DNA from: Halomonas fontilapidosi
Lineage (GTDB): Bacteria; Pseudomonadota; Gammaproteobacteria; Pseudomonadales; Halomonadaceae
NCBI RefSeq assembly: GCF_014192285.1
Contig: NZ_JACHXQ010000002.1
Span: 158,968 to 222,967 of the forward strand
Direction of reading: 5' to 3'
DNA length: 64,000 nucleotides
The position numbers and the translations under genes are program-made. Each line of letters opens with the position of its first letter. The stretch's first letter is position 1. The notes under the pieces are model-generated. The model was not told the origin of the DNA. It made no database searches and was given only the letters and a program-made list of their open reading frames with translations. Shown here piece by piece: positions 33,990 through 42,417 of this stretch.

Positions 33990-35128
33990 TCACCCTCTTT
34001 GCCCGCGGCCTTAAAGACATGCTCACGATGGTGCTGAAGATATTGGCAATGCTCGGGGGTGATTCTCGACAGCTTCAAGCCAGCATCGACACCCAGGCTG
34101 GCAGCATCTTCGGGGCTGAGCGCATCGGAGATGATGATGGATCGGTCATCCGCGAAGGTGATGTAACCGGCATCGAAACAGGCATCCAGGGTAGGTGACA
34201 ACAGCAGGCCGTTGCTGGGATCCAGGCGTTCATCGTTGTCACATCTCGCCCACGGCTTGATATGAGACGCCACCAGTAGGCTGGTATTTGCACAGCTTGT
34301 GACGGCACACGCATTACCCCAATCCGCCAGCAGGCTCTTTCGGAAGACACCCTGGCCAATGCGGGACCTGACGATTGACTCCCTTTCTGTCTTCTCGCGA
34401 CGGCCGAAGTCGCTCACGCTCCGTTCAAGGTCAACTTCCTGGCTCAGCTGTGCCACCAGCATCCAGACGAAGGAGTGGGCATCTAGCAACCTGACCGAGT
34501 TGCTCAGCCGCCCTTCCAGCAACAGCCGAACCTGGTTGATCGCATCGAGAAACCCGATGTAGTTTTCCCATGAGCATTTGGCAGTGGTCTTGATATCCAC
34601 GCCCAGCAGTTCGAACGCTCTGTCAAAGCTTGTTGTCGCGATGGGAAGGTAACGGCTCGAGTCCTTGAGGAACATGAGGTAGGCGAGAAGCGAGTATTTC
34701 CTGCCAAGAAGTCTCACCAGCTCATCAAAGCATGCGCCATCCCTATCCTGCCTGTAGAGGTTGTAGAGTGTGCGCTCCACCCCCTCCAGCAGCGCCTTAT
34801 CATCCAGAGCAAGATGGAGTCCGTGGTGGGGGCGTTGTTCATCTCCAAAGCGTGCCTGCCAGGGCACGGTATTGTTGCCTGAAAGCTCTATGGCCGAAAT
34901 GACGTTGCCAACGATCTTTCCACTGCCGATATCCGATTCTTTCCATGACTCAACATCCAGCTTCCCTCTCCCTTCGAAATGGAGTTCCTGCTTGTAGCCC
35001 TCCTCCCTCTTGAGATACGCGTTATCCTGAAACCCTGTAAACTTCTGGCCCGACTTTTGCTCCACGAAGTCGGAGAAAAGCCCGAAAAGAAACTCGAATC
35101 GGTACGGATCGACCTGTATTCCCTGCAC
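33986..35128 (-). CDS. HNH endonuclease (HNH_2 type)
   Basis: 380-residue protein. The C-terminal part (about 265-345) is an HNH domain of the kind found in many stand-alone or modification-dependent nucleases: R-x-GQGVFRKSLL, then CAVTSC, VASHIKPWA, and DPSNGLLLSPTLDACFD. The histidine in SHIKPW and Asn in NGLLL fit the ββα-metal site. The N-terminal 250 residues are not recognised; they contain HHGLHLALDD and a long helical part, and may recognise DNA. The GTG start at 35128 follows GGGAGG. It lies 44 bases after hsdR and overlaps the 212-residue gene. Confidence 0.82.
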   Translation of the reverse strand: MQGIQVDPYRFEFLFGLFSDFVEQKSGQKFTGFQDNAYLKREEGYKQELHFEGRGKLDVESWKESDIGSGKIVGNVISAIELSGNNTVPWQARFGDEQRPHHGLHLALDDKALLEGVERTLYNLYRQDRDGACFDELVRLLGRKYSLLAYLMFLKDSSRYLPIATTSFDRAFELLGVDIKTTAKCSWENYIGFLDAINQVRLLLEGRLSNSVRLLDAHSFVWMLVAQLSQEVDLERSVSDFGRREKTERESIVRSRIGQGVFRKSLLADWGNACAVTSCANTSLLVASHIKPWARCDNDERLDPSNGLLLSPTLDACFDAGYITFADDRSIIISDALSPEDAASLGVDAGLKLSRITPEHCQYLQHHREHVFKAAGKEGE

Positions 35129-35172
35129 GGTTCAACCTCCCTGGTTACCTGGCTCGTTCTTGTTGTCTTGCT

Positions 35173-37587
35173 TCATGCCTTATGGGATTCATACAGCCTC
35201 GCCTGGAACCCGATGAAGACGTCACGGATATTCTCGACGCTGCCGAGCTCGGCGATGGCGTCGGTGGGTGTCTGGTACTTCAGCTGGATCAGGTCCGGTA
35301 GCTTGTGCTGGGCGAGTTCGCCGACACCGTTCTGGACGTAGTGGTCCAGGATAAAGCTCAGGAACTCTCGCTGGCGGTAGTCGTACTCCGCGAAAAGCTG
35401 GCGGCGGTGGCTGGCGACCCGCTCCTCGCGACTGATCGGCGGTAGCGCGAAGGCGATGTAGGCCAGCACGTCGAAGAGATCGCTGTTCTCGGCATCCACC
35501 AGGCGTGCGATATCACGCAGCTGCTCGCCGCCGTAGCCCTTCTCGGCCAGGCGTTCCAGCAGCCCTTGGCGGGTATCCGGCCGGCTCCATAGCGCGCGCA
35601 GGGTTGCCTCGTCCTGGAACAGCGCCGGCAGGTCGCCGTAGAGCCGGCGGATGAAGTCGGCGGCGCTGATCGGCGTGCCATCCGGGCTCCAGAAGCTGGT
35701 CGCACTCATGTGCTGCAGTTGCCGGACCTTGCCCGGCGCCAGCTCGATCTCCACCACCGGCCTGCCGCCCTCGCCGCCGCACTGGCAGGGCGACTCGCCA
35801 CACACCGGGCAGGGCTCCGGCGGTTCCTTCTCACAGGTGCAGGGGCGGTTGCCACATGCCTCGCAGAGGGCCGGCGGCGAGACCACGCAGACGCAGGGAG
35901 TCTCGCCGCAGCGGCCACAGGGCTCGGGCGCCATGGGCTCGCCATCCCACTCCGGGTCATTGAAGTGCTCGTAGGCGCGCACGAAGTCGAGGATGGTGAA
36001 GTGGTCCTTGCCGTCGAACAGGCGCGTGCCGCGACCGATGATCTGCTTGAACTCGATCATCGAGTTCACCGGGCGCATCAGCACGATGTTGCGGATGTTG
36101 CGTGCGTCCACGCCGGTGGAGAGCTTCTGCGAGGTGGTCAGGATGGTGGGAATCGTCTTCTCGTTGTCCTGGAAGCGGCGCAGGAAGCGCTCGCCCTCTG
36201 CCCCGTCATCGGCCGTCACGCGCACGCAGTAGTTGGGGTCGGGGTGCGTCTTGGCCTGGTTGATCAGGTCGCGCACCGCCAGGGCGTGTTCCTGGTTGGC
36301 GCAGAACACCAGCGTCTTCTCGCGCGGGTCGATCATCTCCATGAACACCTGCACCCGATACTGCTCGCGCGCCTTGATCCTGATCAGGCGGTTGAAGTCG
36401 GCCTCGGTATAGCGCCTGCCCTGCTCCACCTCGCCCTGCACCACCTCGTCATCCGGGGTGTAGACGTAGTCGTCCAGGGTGGTGGCGATCTGGCGCACCT
36501 TGAACGGCGTCAGGAAGCCGTCGTTGATGCCCTCCTTCAGCGAGTAGACGTAGGCCGGCTCGCCGAAGTAGGCGTAGGTGTCGGTATTGGTGGTGCGCTT
36601 GGGGGTGGCGGTCAGGCCGAGCTGCACCGCCGGCGAGAAGTACTCGAGGATGGCGCGCCAGCTGCTCTCGTCGTTGGCGCCGCCGCGGTGGCATTCGTCG
36701 ATGATGATCAGGTCGAAGAAGTCCGGCGGGTAGTCGCCGAAGCTGGGCGCCGGATTGCCCTCCGCATCGCGGCCGCTCATGAAGGTCTGGAAGATGGTGA
36801 AGAAGAGGTTGCCGTTCTTGGGCACCCTGCCCTGCTTGCGGATCGCATCGGGGGCAATGCGCACCAGGGCATCCTCGGGGAAGGCGGAGAAGCTGTTGTA
36901 GGCCTGGTCGGCGAGGATGTTGCGGTCGGCCAGGAAGAGGATGCGCGGTCGGACGCGAGTGTCATCATCACCCTGCCAGGCCGCCAGGTTCCAGCGGCTG
37001 TGGAACAGTTTCCAGGCGAGCTGGAAGGCGATGGCGGTCTTGCCGGTGCCGGTGGCCAGCGTCAGCAGCACGCGCTGGCGGCCGGCGGCGATCGCCTCCA
37101 GCGCCTGGTTGATGGCGTTGTGCTGGTAGTAGCGCGCCTGCCACTGGCCGCCGTTGTCGTGGAAGGGGACCTCGCCGAAGCTCTCGCGCCAGGCGTTGGG
37201 CTCGGGGAAGCTCTCGGCCCACAGCGCCTGGGGCGAGGGGTAGCCGGCGACCGGGCCTTCCTCACCGGTGTGCATGTCGACCCGGTAGAGGCCCACCCCG
37301 TTGGTGGCATAGGCGAAGCGGGCCTGCAGCCGTTCGGCGTAGCGCTTGGCCTGGGCCAGGCCCTCGGTGACGGGAAGGTCGCGCTTCTTGGCCTCGATCA
37401 CCGCCAGCTTCTGGCCCTGGTAGAAGAGCACGTAGTCGGCGATGTCGCCGCGGGTGCGCTGCCCCGCGCCCTGCAGCCGCCCCAGGGTGATGACCTCGCG
37501 CCGAACCCGGCTGCTCTCCACCAGGCCCCAGCCGGCCTCCTTCAGGGCGGGGTCGATCAGCTCGGCGCGGGTATCGGCCTCGTTCAT
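35173..37587 (-). CDS. hsdR: Type I restriction enzyme R subunit (HsdR, EcoAI/EcoEI type)
   Basis: 804-residue motor and nuclease subunit that translocates and cuts unmodified DNA with HsdM and HsdS. The nuclease core is near the N-terminus: DIADYVLF then IEAKK (E65-x-K67). The helicase has Walker A ATGTGKT (178-184), DECH (297-300), TATPK (326-330) and QIIGRGTRL (515-523). Residues 557-603 hold three CxxC-x4-CxC units at an exact 18-residue period, an unusual zinc-knuckle-like insert. The C-terminal EcoEI-type domain follows. An SD-like AAGGA precedes the ATG. Confidence 0.93.
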   Translation of the reverse strand: MNEADTRAELIDPALKEAGWGLVESSRVRREVITLGRLQGAGQRTRGDIADYVLFYQGQKLAVIEAKKRDLPVTEGLAQAKRYAERLQARFAYATNGVGLYRVDMHTGEEGPVAGYPSPQALWAESFPEPNAWRESFGEVPFHDNGGQWQARYYQHNAINQALEAIAAGRQRVLLTLATGTGKTAIAFQLAWKLFHSRWNLAAWQGDDDTRVRPRILFLADRNILADQAYNSFSAFPEDALVRIAPDAIRKQGRVPKNGNLFFTIFQTFMSGRDAEGNPAPSFGDYPPDFFDLIIIDECHRGGANDESSWRAILEYFSPAVQLGLTATPKRTTNTDTYAYFGEPAYVYSLKEGINDGFLTPFKVRQIATTLDDYVYTPDDEVVQGEVEQGRRYTEADFNRLIRIKAREQYRVQVFMEMIDPREKTLVFCANQEHALAVRDLINQAKTHPDPNYCVRVTADDGAEGERFLRRFQDNEKTIPTILTTSQKLSTGVDARNIRNIVLMRPVNSMIEFKQIIGRGTRLFDGKDHFTILDFVRAYEHFNDPEWDGEPMAPEPCGRCGETPCVCVVSPPALCEACGNRPCTCEKEPPEPCPVCGESPCQCGGEGGRPVVEIELAPGKVRQLQHMSATSFWSPDGTPISAADFIRRLYGDLPALFQDEATLRALWSRPDTRQGLLERLAEKGYGGEQLRDIARLVDAENSDLFDVLAYIAFALPPISREERVASHRRQLFAEYDYRQREFLSFILDHYVQNGVGELAQHKLPDLIQLKYQTPTDAIAELGSVENIRDVFIGFQARLYESHKA
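35779..35919 (-). repeat. Three 18-residue Cys-rich units inside hsdR
   Basis: Cysteines at residues 557, 560, 565, 567; 575, 578, 583, 585; and 593, 596, 601, 603. Each unit is C-x2-C-x4-C-x-C followed by a Pro/Glu-rich spacer, with a 54-base period. The unit cores are CGRCGETPCVC, CEACGNRPCTC and CPVCGESPCQC. Confidence 0.88.
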
Positions 37588-37704
37588 CGGTCATCCTTGT
37601 CCGGTCGGTGCGCGATCAGGGGCCTGGCGGCTCGGTAACACTTCACAACATATGGGTTTCTACCGGTCAAAGCCAGTTTCAGCCTTTTCGGGAGCGGTGG
37701 TCCG

Positions 37705-38712
37705 TCAGGCGTCTGCCGGGCTGGCCAGCATGTTCATGATCAGCCGGACCATGGTCTCCTTGTTGGCGGGATCGGACTCGGCGATCAGCAGCGTCAGGGC
37801 GGCGAGGCCCACGTCATTGACCACCACCTCGCCGTGGGCATCGAGCAGGCGGTCGTTGCGATGTAGGAAGTCGACGAAAAGGTATGCGGCGCTGCGCTTG
37901 TTGCCATCGGCGAAGGGGTGGTTCTTGACCACGAAGTAGAGCAGGTGCGCGGCCTTGGCCTCAACCGAGGGATAGGCCGGCTCGCCGAATACCGTCTGGT
38001 CGAGGTTGCCGAGCAGCGCATCGAGGCCGTCGCCCCGCTCGCGGGCGAACAGCTCGGTGGCTTCGCCCTTGGCGATCAGCTCGGCCTTGAGCGAGGCCAG
38101 CGCGGCTCGGGCCTCCTCCAGCGTCGGCAACCGGCCGCCGGCCTCGGCGCGGGGTTCTGTGAGCAGGCCCTCGTCGTAGCGCTGCAGCAGCAGGAAGGTC
38201 TGGGCGTAGCGGGTGACGATATCCACCAGGCCGCGGCCGCTCGACGCATCCAGCGCCGGGCTGCCGGCGGTCTTGCGCACCAGGGCCATGGCGGCTTCCA
38301 ACTCGCGGGCGTTCTCCTCGAAGCGCTGGCGGTTCAGCGTCCAGCCCTGCGTCAGATGCTCGCGCAACACCCGAGTGGCCCACTGGCGGAACTGCACGGC
38401 GCGCCGGGAGTTGACACGATAGCCCACCGAGATAATGGCATCGAGGTTGTAAAGCTCGATTTGGCGGCGAACCTGCCTGGCACCTTCTTCTTGAACTGTT
38501 GCATTTTTTGCAACTGTTGCCCGGCGCTCCAGCTCGCCTTCCTTGTAGATATTACGCAAGTGACGAGAAATCACGGACTTATCGCGACCGAAGACCTCGG
38601 AGAGCTGCTGCAGGCTCAGCCAGACGGTCTCGTGTTCAGCATCCAGCCGCACCTCGACCGCCTGGCCGGCCTCCTGGTAGATGACGATGGGGGCCTGGCT
38701 CTCGGACCTCAT
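37705..38712 (-). CDS. RhuM-Fic/DOC fusion protein
   Basis: 335-residue protein with two parts. Residues about 8-125 are the RhuM domain, with a helix-turn-helix-like SLQQLSEVFGRDKSVISRHL and the signature YNLDAIISVGYRVNS. Residues about 165-330 are a Fic/DOC domain with the active-site motif HPFADGNKR (265-273). Fic proteins transfer AMP or other phosphates to target hydroxyls and are often toxins. This fusion is known from type I R-M operons, where its job is unsettled. Its ATG overlaps the hsdS stop by four bases. No small antitoxin gene is adjacent. Confidence 0.87.
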   Translation of the reverse strand: MRSESQAPIVIYQEAGQAVEVRLDAEHETVWLSLQQLSEVFGRDKSVISRHLRNIYKEGELERRATVAKNATVQEEGARQVRRQIELYNLDAIISVGYRVNSRRAVQFRQWATRVLREHLTQGWTLNRQRFEENARELEAAMALVRKTAGSPALDASSGRGLVDIVTRYAQTFLLLQRYDEGLLTEPRAEAGGRLPTLEEARAALASLKAELIAKGEATELFARERGDGLDALLGNLDQTVFGEPAYPSVEAKAAHLLYFVVKNHPFADGNKRSAAYLFVDFLHRNDRLLDAHGEVVVNDVGLAALTLLIAESDPANKETMVRLIMNMLASPADA

Positions 38713-39953
38713 GCCGTCGCCTCCTCTACCGCCGCCTCGGCCTCCCTGGCCGTCAGCTCGCTGGAGAAGGCCTTTTGCAGCAGGGACTGCTTGAGTTCGG
38801 CAAGAGCGGTGAGTTTGTGCTGGTAGATGGCCTCAAGCTCCTGGGTCCTTGCACTCATTTCATCCAGCCGCCCGCATATTGTCTTCTGGGTATCAAGACT
38901 TGGAAATGCCAAGCGAATATTTTTAAGTGACTTATAGTATATAGCCGACACATTTGTTGTGCCGCTCTTCATGTTTTCCAGCTGCTTCTTTACTTTTGGC
39001 GAATGAAAAAGATAGGCAGCGAAATTGGGAGAAATCTCCTCCACAAACCTAATCCTCATAATATTATTATTAAACAACACTGGCTCTTTCTTTTCGATAT
39101 CATACAGACAGCTTTTCCCGACGAGCTCATAACTATTTCGAGTACTAAACAACAGATCACCTTTTTTAAGGCTATATTTTTCAACCTCTGACTGCTTGGC
39201 TTCAACGCGAACTATATTCTTACTGTCAAAATAATTGTTAGGCGTTATGTTGTCCATTTTAACGTAACTATACTCTAAACTATCGCCTTGCTCCTTTCGG
39301 TTTCTGACAAGTCCAATTTGTGTTGAAGATGCTATCTCTTCCAGCCTCCTTTCAACCCATACATCACCCCGCTGACTGAACACCGAACTCAGATAACTCT
39401 CGAACATCTCGCGGGCGTTGGCGAGGTTCTTTTCGGTATTGGCGACGACCGTATCGATTCCCTCAAAGGCCTCATCAAGGGTGGCGACGATGTTTTTCTG
39501 TTCGGGGAGGGAGGGCAAATCGACAAGGATGCTTTTAAATTTTGACTTATTCACAATTGAAACAGTAGTCCCAGATGCCAGCCTGTGTAGTTGGTCACTA
39601 AAATGAGGGGCTTGCACAAGATAAAAAACGAACTCGGGAAATGCTTTGCCGGCATTCGGCTTGATCGAATTTATTTGCTGATTAGTCGCGAGTTCAACTT
39701 TGGAGATCCCAATTTTCCCCAAATTTCCAATACATGAAACAAGCACAGAACCTACAGGTAGAATTCGAGACGCAGCAGCCCCCTCCTCGCTAAGAAAATC
39801 TTCACCCGACTGGACTCCGGCTCCCGTCAACTCAGGGGGCTTTACGAGAGGCATATAGCTTCCATACATCTCTTTCTTAGCTTTGGGAGGCGTTCCACCA
39901 GTTACTATTTCAAAGAAATCTCCCAACTGCCCGGTTTGCCAATCAGCCCTCAT
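38709..39953 (-). CDS. hsdS: Type I restriction enzyme specificity subunit (HsdS)
   Basis: 414-residue DNA-recognition subunit. It has two target-recognition domains: residues about 5-150 (QLGDFFEIVTGGTPP start, LPSLPEQKNIVATLDEAF end) and about 195-350 (RLEEIA start, FPSLDTQKTICGRLDEM end). Each is followed by a coiled-coil spacer (about 150-190 and 355-395). The TRDs define the two halves of the bipartite target. The DNA is visibly AT-rich at about 38880-39350 and 39530-39950, unlike the spacers and neighbours, as expected for TRDs exchanged horizontally. The target sequence cannot be predicted by eye. It overlaps hsdM and RhuM-Fic. Confidence 0.92.
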   Translation of the reverse strand: MRADWQTGQLGDFFEIVTGGTPPKAKKEMYGSYMPLVKPPELTGAGVQSGEDFLSEEGAAASRILPVGSVLVSCIGNLGKIGISKVELATNQQINSIKPNAGKAFPEFVFYLVQAPHFSDQLHRLASGTTVSIVNKSKFKSILVDLPSLPEQKNIVATLDEAFEGIDTVVANTEKNLANAREMFESYLSSVFSQRGDVWVERRLEEIASSTQIGLVRNRKEQGDSLEYSYVKMDNITPNNYFDSKNIVRVEAKQSEVEKYSLKKGDLLFSTRNSYELVGKSCLYDIEKKEPVLFNNNIMRIRFVEEISPNFAAYLFHSPKVKKQLENMKSGTTNVSAIYYKSLKNIRLAFPSLDTQKTICGRLDEMSARTQELEAIYQHKLTALAELKQSLLQKAFSSELTAREAEAAVEEATA

Positions 39954-41422
39954 AATATCCCCCGAATCCCTTCCAGGATCTCCTCGGCCTCGCGGTCCAG
40001 CGTCTCAATCTCGTTGATGATCACCTCGGGGTCGCGTAGCGGGGCTTCCTCGACTTTGTTGGGGTTCTTCACCGAGAGATCGAAGGTGTCGCGGTCCAGG
40101 TCGTCGACGCTGACCTTCCAGGAATTGTCGGAGTCGGCAAAGCTGGCCTGAAGCGTGACGAACTCGGCCAGGTCGTCGTCATTGAGCGGGTTGGTCTTGC
40201 CCAGGCTGCGGCCGGGGTCGAGCTGGTAGTACCAGATATCGCGGGTGGGGGCGCCCTTCTCGAAGAACAGCACCACCGTCTTCACGCCGGCGCCGAGGAA
40301 GGTGCCCCCGGGGCAGTCGAGCACAGTGTGCAGGTTGCAGCTCTCCAGCAGTTCCTGGCGCAGCGCCTTGGAGGCGTTGTCGGCGTTCGAGAGGAAGGTG
40401 TTCTTGATCACCACCGCGGCGCGGCCGCCGGCCTTCAGGCGCTTGATGAAGTGCTGCAGGAAGAGGAAGGCGGTCTCGCCGGTCTTGATCGGGAAGTTCT
40501 GCTGGACCTCCTTGCGCTCCTTGCCGCCGAAGGGCGGGTTGGCGAGGATCACGTCGAAGCGGTCTTTCTCCTGCAGGTCGGCGAGGTTCTCGGTCAGGGT
40601 GTTGGTGTGCACCAGGTTGGGCGCCTCGATGCCATGGAGGATCATGTTCATGATGCCGATGACGTACGGCAGGCTCTTCTTCTCCTTGCCGAAGAAGGTG
40701 TGGTTCTGCAGGGTGTCGAGCTGCTCGGTAGTGAGACGCCGCGGCTCGTCGCTATTGATGCCATAGCGCAGGTAGTCGTGAGCCTCGCAGAGGAAGCCCG
40801 CCGACCCCGCCGCGCCGTCATAGAGGCGCTCGCCGATCCTGGGGCCGATCACCCGGATCATGGCGCGGATCAGCGGGCGCGGGGTGTAGTACTCGCCGCC
40901 GTTGCGCCCGGCGTTGCCCATGTTCTTGATCTTGGCTTCATACAGGTGCGAGAGCTCGTGCTTCTCGGCCTGGGAGCGGAACTGCAGGTTGTCGACCAGC
41001 TCCAGGGCATCGCGCAGGCTGTAGCCGCTCTGGAACTTGTTGCGCACCTCGCCGAAGATCTCGCCAATCTTGTACTCGATGGTATCCGGCCCGCTGGCGC
41101 GTTCGCGGAAGCCCTGCAGGTAGGGGAAGAGCTCGCGATTGACGAAATCCAGCAGGTCGTCGCCGGTCAGGGCGCGGTCGCGATCCAGGTTGCCGTCGCG
41201 GTCGCGGGGGGCGGCCCAGGTGGACCACTGGTAGGGCGTGTCGATGATGAAGTCGAAGGACTTGCCAGCCAGGGTGGCGTTGATGGCGCGGCTCTGCTCC
41301 AGGTCGTCCAAATACTTGAGGAACAGCAGCCAAGAGGTCTGCTCGGTGTAGTCCAGCTCGGTGGCGCAACCGGCCTCTTTCCACAGCACATCGTCGATGT
41401 TCTTGAAGGTCTGCTCGAACAT
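39950..41422 (-). CDS. hsdM: Type I DNA adenine methyltransferase subunit (HsdM)
   Basis: 490-residue N6-adenine methylase subunit that protects host DNA and forms the M2S core. The N-terminal HsdM_N helical region (1-about 145) is followed by the methylase domain: EYYTPRPL (177-184), motif I DGAAGSAGF (202-210), and catalytic motif IV NPPFGG (295-300). Typical length for the family. The ATG at 41422 lacks a strong SD. It is the first gene of the leftward locus, so the promoter should lie in 41423-41510. Confidence 0.93.
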   Translation of the reverse strand: MFEQTFKNIDDVLWKEAGCATELDYTEQTSWLLFLKYLDDLEQSRAINATLAGKSFDFIIDTPYQWSTWAAPRDRDGNLDRDRALTGDDLLDFVNRELFPYLQGFRERASGPDTIEYKIGEIFGEVRNKFQSGYSLRDALELVDNLQFRSQAEKHELSHLYEAKIKNMGNAGRNGGEYYTPRPLIRAMIRVIGPRIGERLYDGAAGSAGFLCEAHDYLRYGINSDEPRRLTTEQLDTLQNHTFFGKEKKSLPYVIGIMNMILHGIEAPNLVHTNTLTENLADLQEKDRFDVILANPPFGGKERKEVQQNFPIKTGETAFLFLQHFIKRLKAGGRAAVVIKNTFLSNADNASKALRQELLESCNLHTVLDCPGGTFLGAGVKTVVLFFEKGAPTRDIWYYQLDPGRSLGKTNPLNDDDLAEFVTLQASFADSDNSWKVSVDDLDRDTFDLSVKNPNKVEEAPLRDPEVIINEIETLDREAEEILEGIRGIL

Positions 41423-41804
41423 GGGGGTTCGCGGGTCCTTGCGATGAGAATCGTGGGGGCAATGCTACGCCGCGGCGTCGGGAGGCGCCAACTGCTGGTG
41501 AAGGAGAATATCGCGCTGCAAGCAGTGCTCCTACGAGACAGTATCGCGCTACAGCAGCGCTCCCACGAAGACCTGCCGAGTGCCCGGGGTGAGTGTCGAG
41601 TCGGGGCTTCGCGCTGCGAGCAGCGCTCCCACGAAGATCCGCTATGAATAGGGCCACGCAGGGCAGGACCGGATAGAGCAGGCAGCCTGATTTGCCTCTC
41701 CAGCACCCAGGCTCAGAAAAAACCGATTCTTGCGAAAACATGTGAACCGAAATCTGACGAGCGACGACATAGGGGAGAACCAACCACAGAACGGAACCAC
41801 CACA
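41423..41804. other. Non-coding interval between hsdM and the next gene, with REP-like repeats
   Basis: This 382-base gap separates divergent hsdM and the exported unknown. It contains the three REP-like repeats at 41511-41640 and presumably the hsdM promoter. The rest (41641-41804) becomes AT-richer and likely holds the promoter of the exported-protein gene. I see no further gene. Confidence 0.6.
41511..41640 (+). repeat. Three REP-like repeats
   Basis: Copies start at 41511 (GCGCTGCAAGCAGTGCTCCTACGA core), 41544 and 41609 (TCGCGCTGCGAGCAGCGCTC then CCACGAAGATC). Each has an internal GCGCTGC..GCAGCGC inverted repeat and the conserved tail CCCACGAAG. This resembles the extragenic palindromic elements of Pseudomonas and Halomonas genomes. 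Confidence 0.7.
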
Positions 41805-42212
41805 ATGAAAACATTCAACTTCAAAGCCCACGCAACGGCAGTTCTGTCTTCCATGCTCCTGCTGGGTGTGTCCCTGTCCAGCCACGCCCTCTCACCCCAG
41901 GCAGCCATGGAACAGGGACTGATGGACGAACCTAGGACGGAGTACAGAATAGAGTGCATGGACGGCACCATATTTTTAACCTTCCACCCGACTTCAACCA
42001 TCTGTGATGGACATGGCGGTATAAACGCTTCCGGCGGTGGCGGGATTGGCGGAGGCAAAGGGGATGCGGGCACTGTCATCGGCGTCGATAACAACCCCGC
42101 CGGTCTTCGGACGAACAACAACCCGATCGGGGTCCAAGCCGATAAAGCACGCCTTCGTACAGCACCGTCACAGGATTACAATTCCAGCCGTTCCAATAAA
42201 CCCAGCGAGTGA
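41805..42212 (+). CDS. Hypothetical exported Gly/Asn-rich protein
   Basis: 135-residue protein with a good signal peptide (about 1-28, ending SHA). The mature part has two cysteines (in RIECMDG and STICDGH, probably a disulfide), then a Gly-rich stretch (about 73-87) and an Asn-rich polar tail that looks disordered. I recognise no family. The codon usage and base composition are somewhat AT-richer than most neighbours, consistent with a less ordinary gene. The SD is weak. A terminator follows at 42229. Confidence 0.5.
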   Translation: MKTFNFKAHATAVLSSMLLLGVSLSSHALSPQAAMEQGLMDEPRTEYRIECMDGTIFLTFHPTSTICDGHGGINASGGGGIGGGKGDAGTVIGVDNNPAGLRTNNNPIGVQADKARLRTAPSQDYNSSRSNKPSE

Positions 42213-42228
42213 TCTCCCCGCTCATCAC

Positions 42229-42260
42229 AGCCCCGGCCACCGCGCCGGGCTTTATGTTTG
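42229..42260 (+). terminator. Intrinsic terminator after the exported-protein gene
   Basis: AGCCCCGGC and GCCGGGCT pair with one bulged C, followed by TTATGTTTG. It lies 17 bases after the stop codon. Confidence 0.55.
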
Positions 42261-42417
42261 TGCAGGCAGCGCGTGCTCTCGAACGGCTCCGGGTGCCAAC
42301 AGTGAGCGCCGCTGGGGAGTCGCGAACCCGCGTTCGCCCCGCGAAAAACCGACGGATGGCATGCTATGCTCGCGAGTACATCAACCGGCCCTTGTGCCGA
42401 ACATCGAGGAGAGCAAC

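Larger units (their letters stand above)
33351..41422 (-). other. Type I restriction-modification locus with Fic, HNH and accessory genes
   Basis: Six leftward genes in order: hsdM, hsdS, RhuM-Fic, hsdR, HNH endonuclease, 212-residue unknown. hsdM/hsdS, hsdS/RhuM-Fic and HNH/unknown overlap by four bases; hsdR is preceded by a 116-base gap and followed by 44 bases. Base composition drops sharply inside hsdS. No integrase, tRNA or transposase flanks it. It is an accessory defence locus inside otherwise ordinary genes. Confidence 0.85.

Noticed and set aside
35710..37638. A 642-codon open frame on the plus strand opposite hsdR
   Set aside because: Antisense artefact of high GC; Gly/Val/Ala/Leu-rich with no domain, while the minus strand shows clear HsdR motifs.
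41511..41640. Repeats considered as attachment sites or CRISPR
   Set aside because: Only three short copies with internal palindromes and irregular spacing; no integrase or cas gene.
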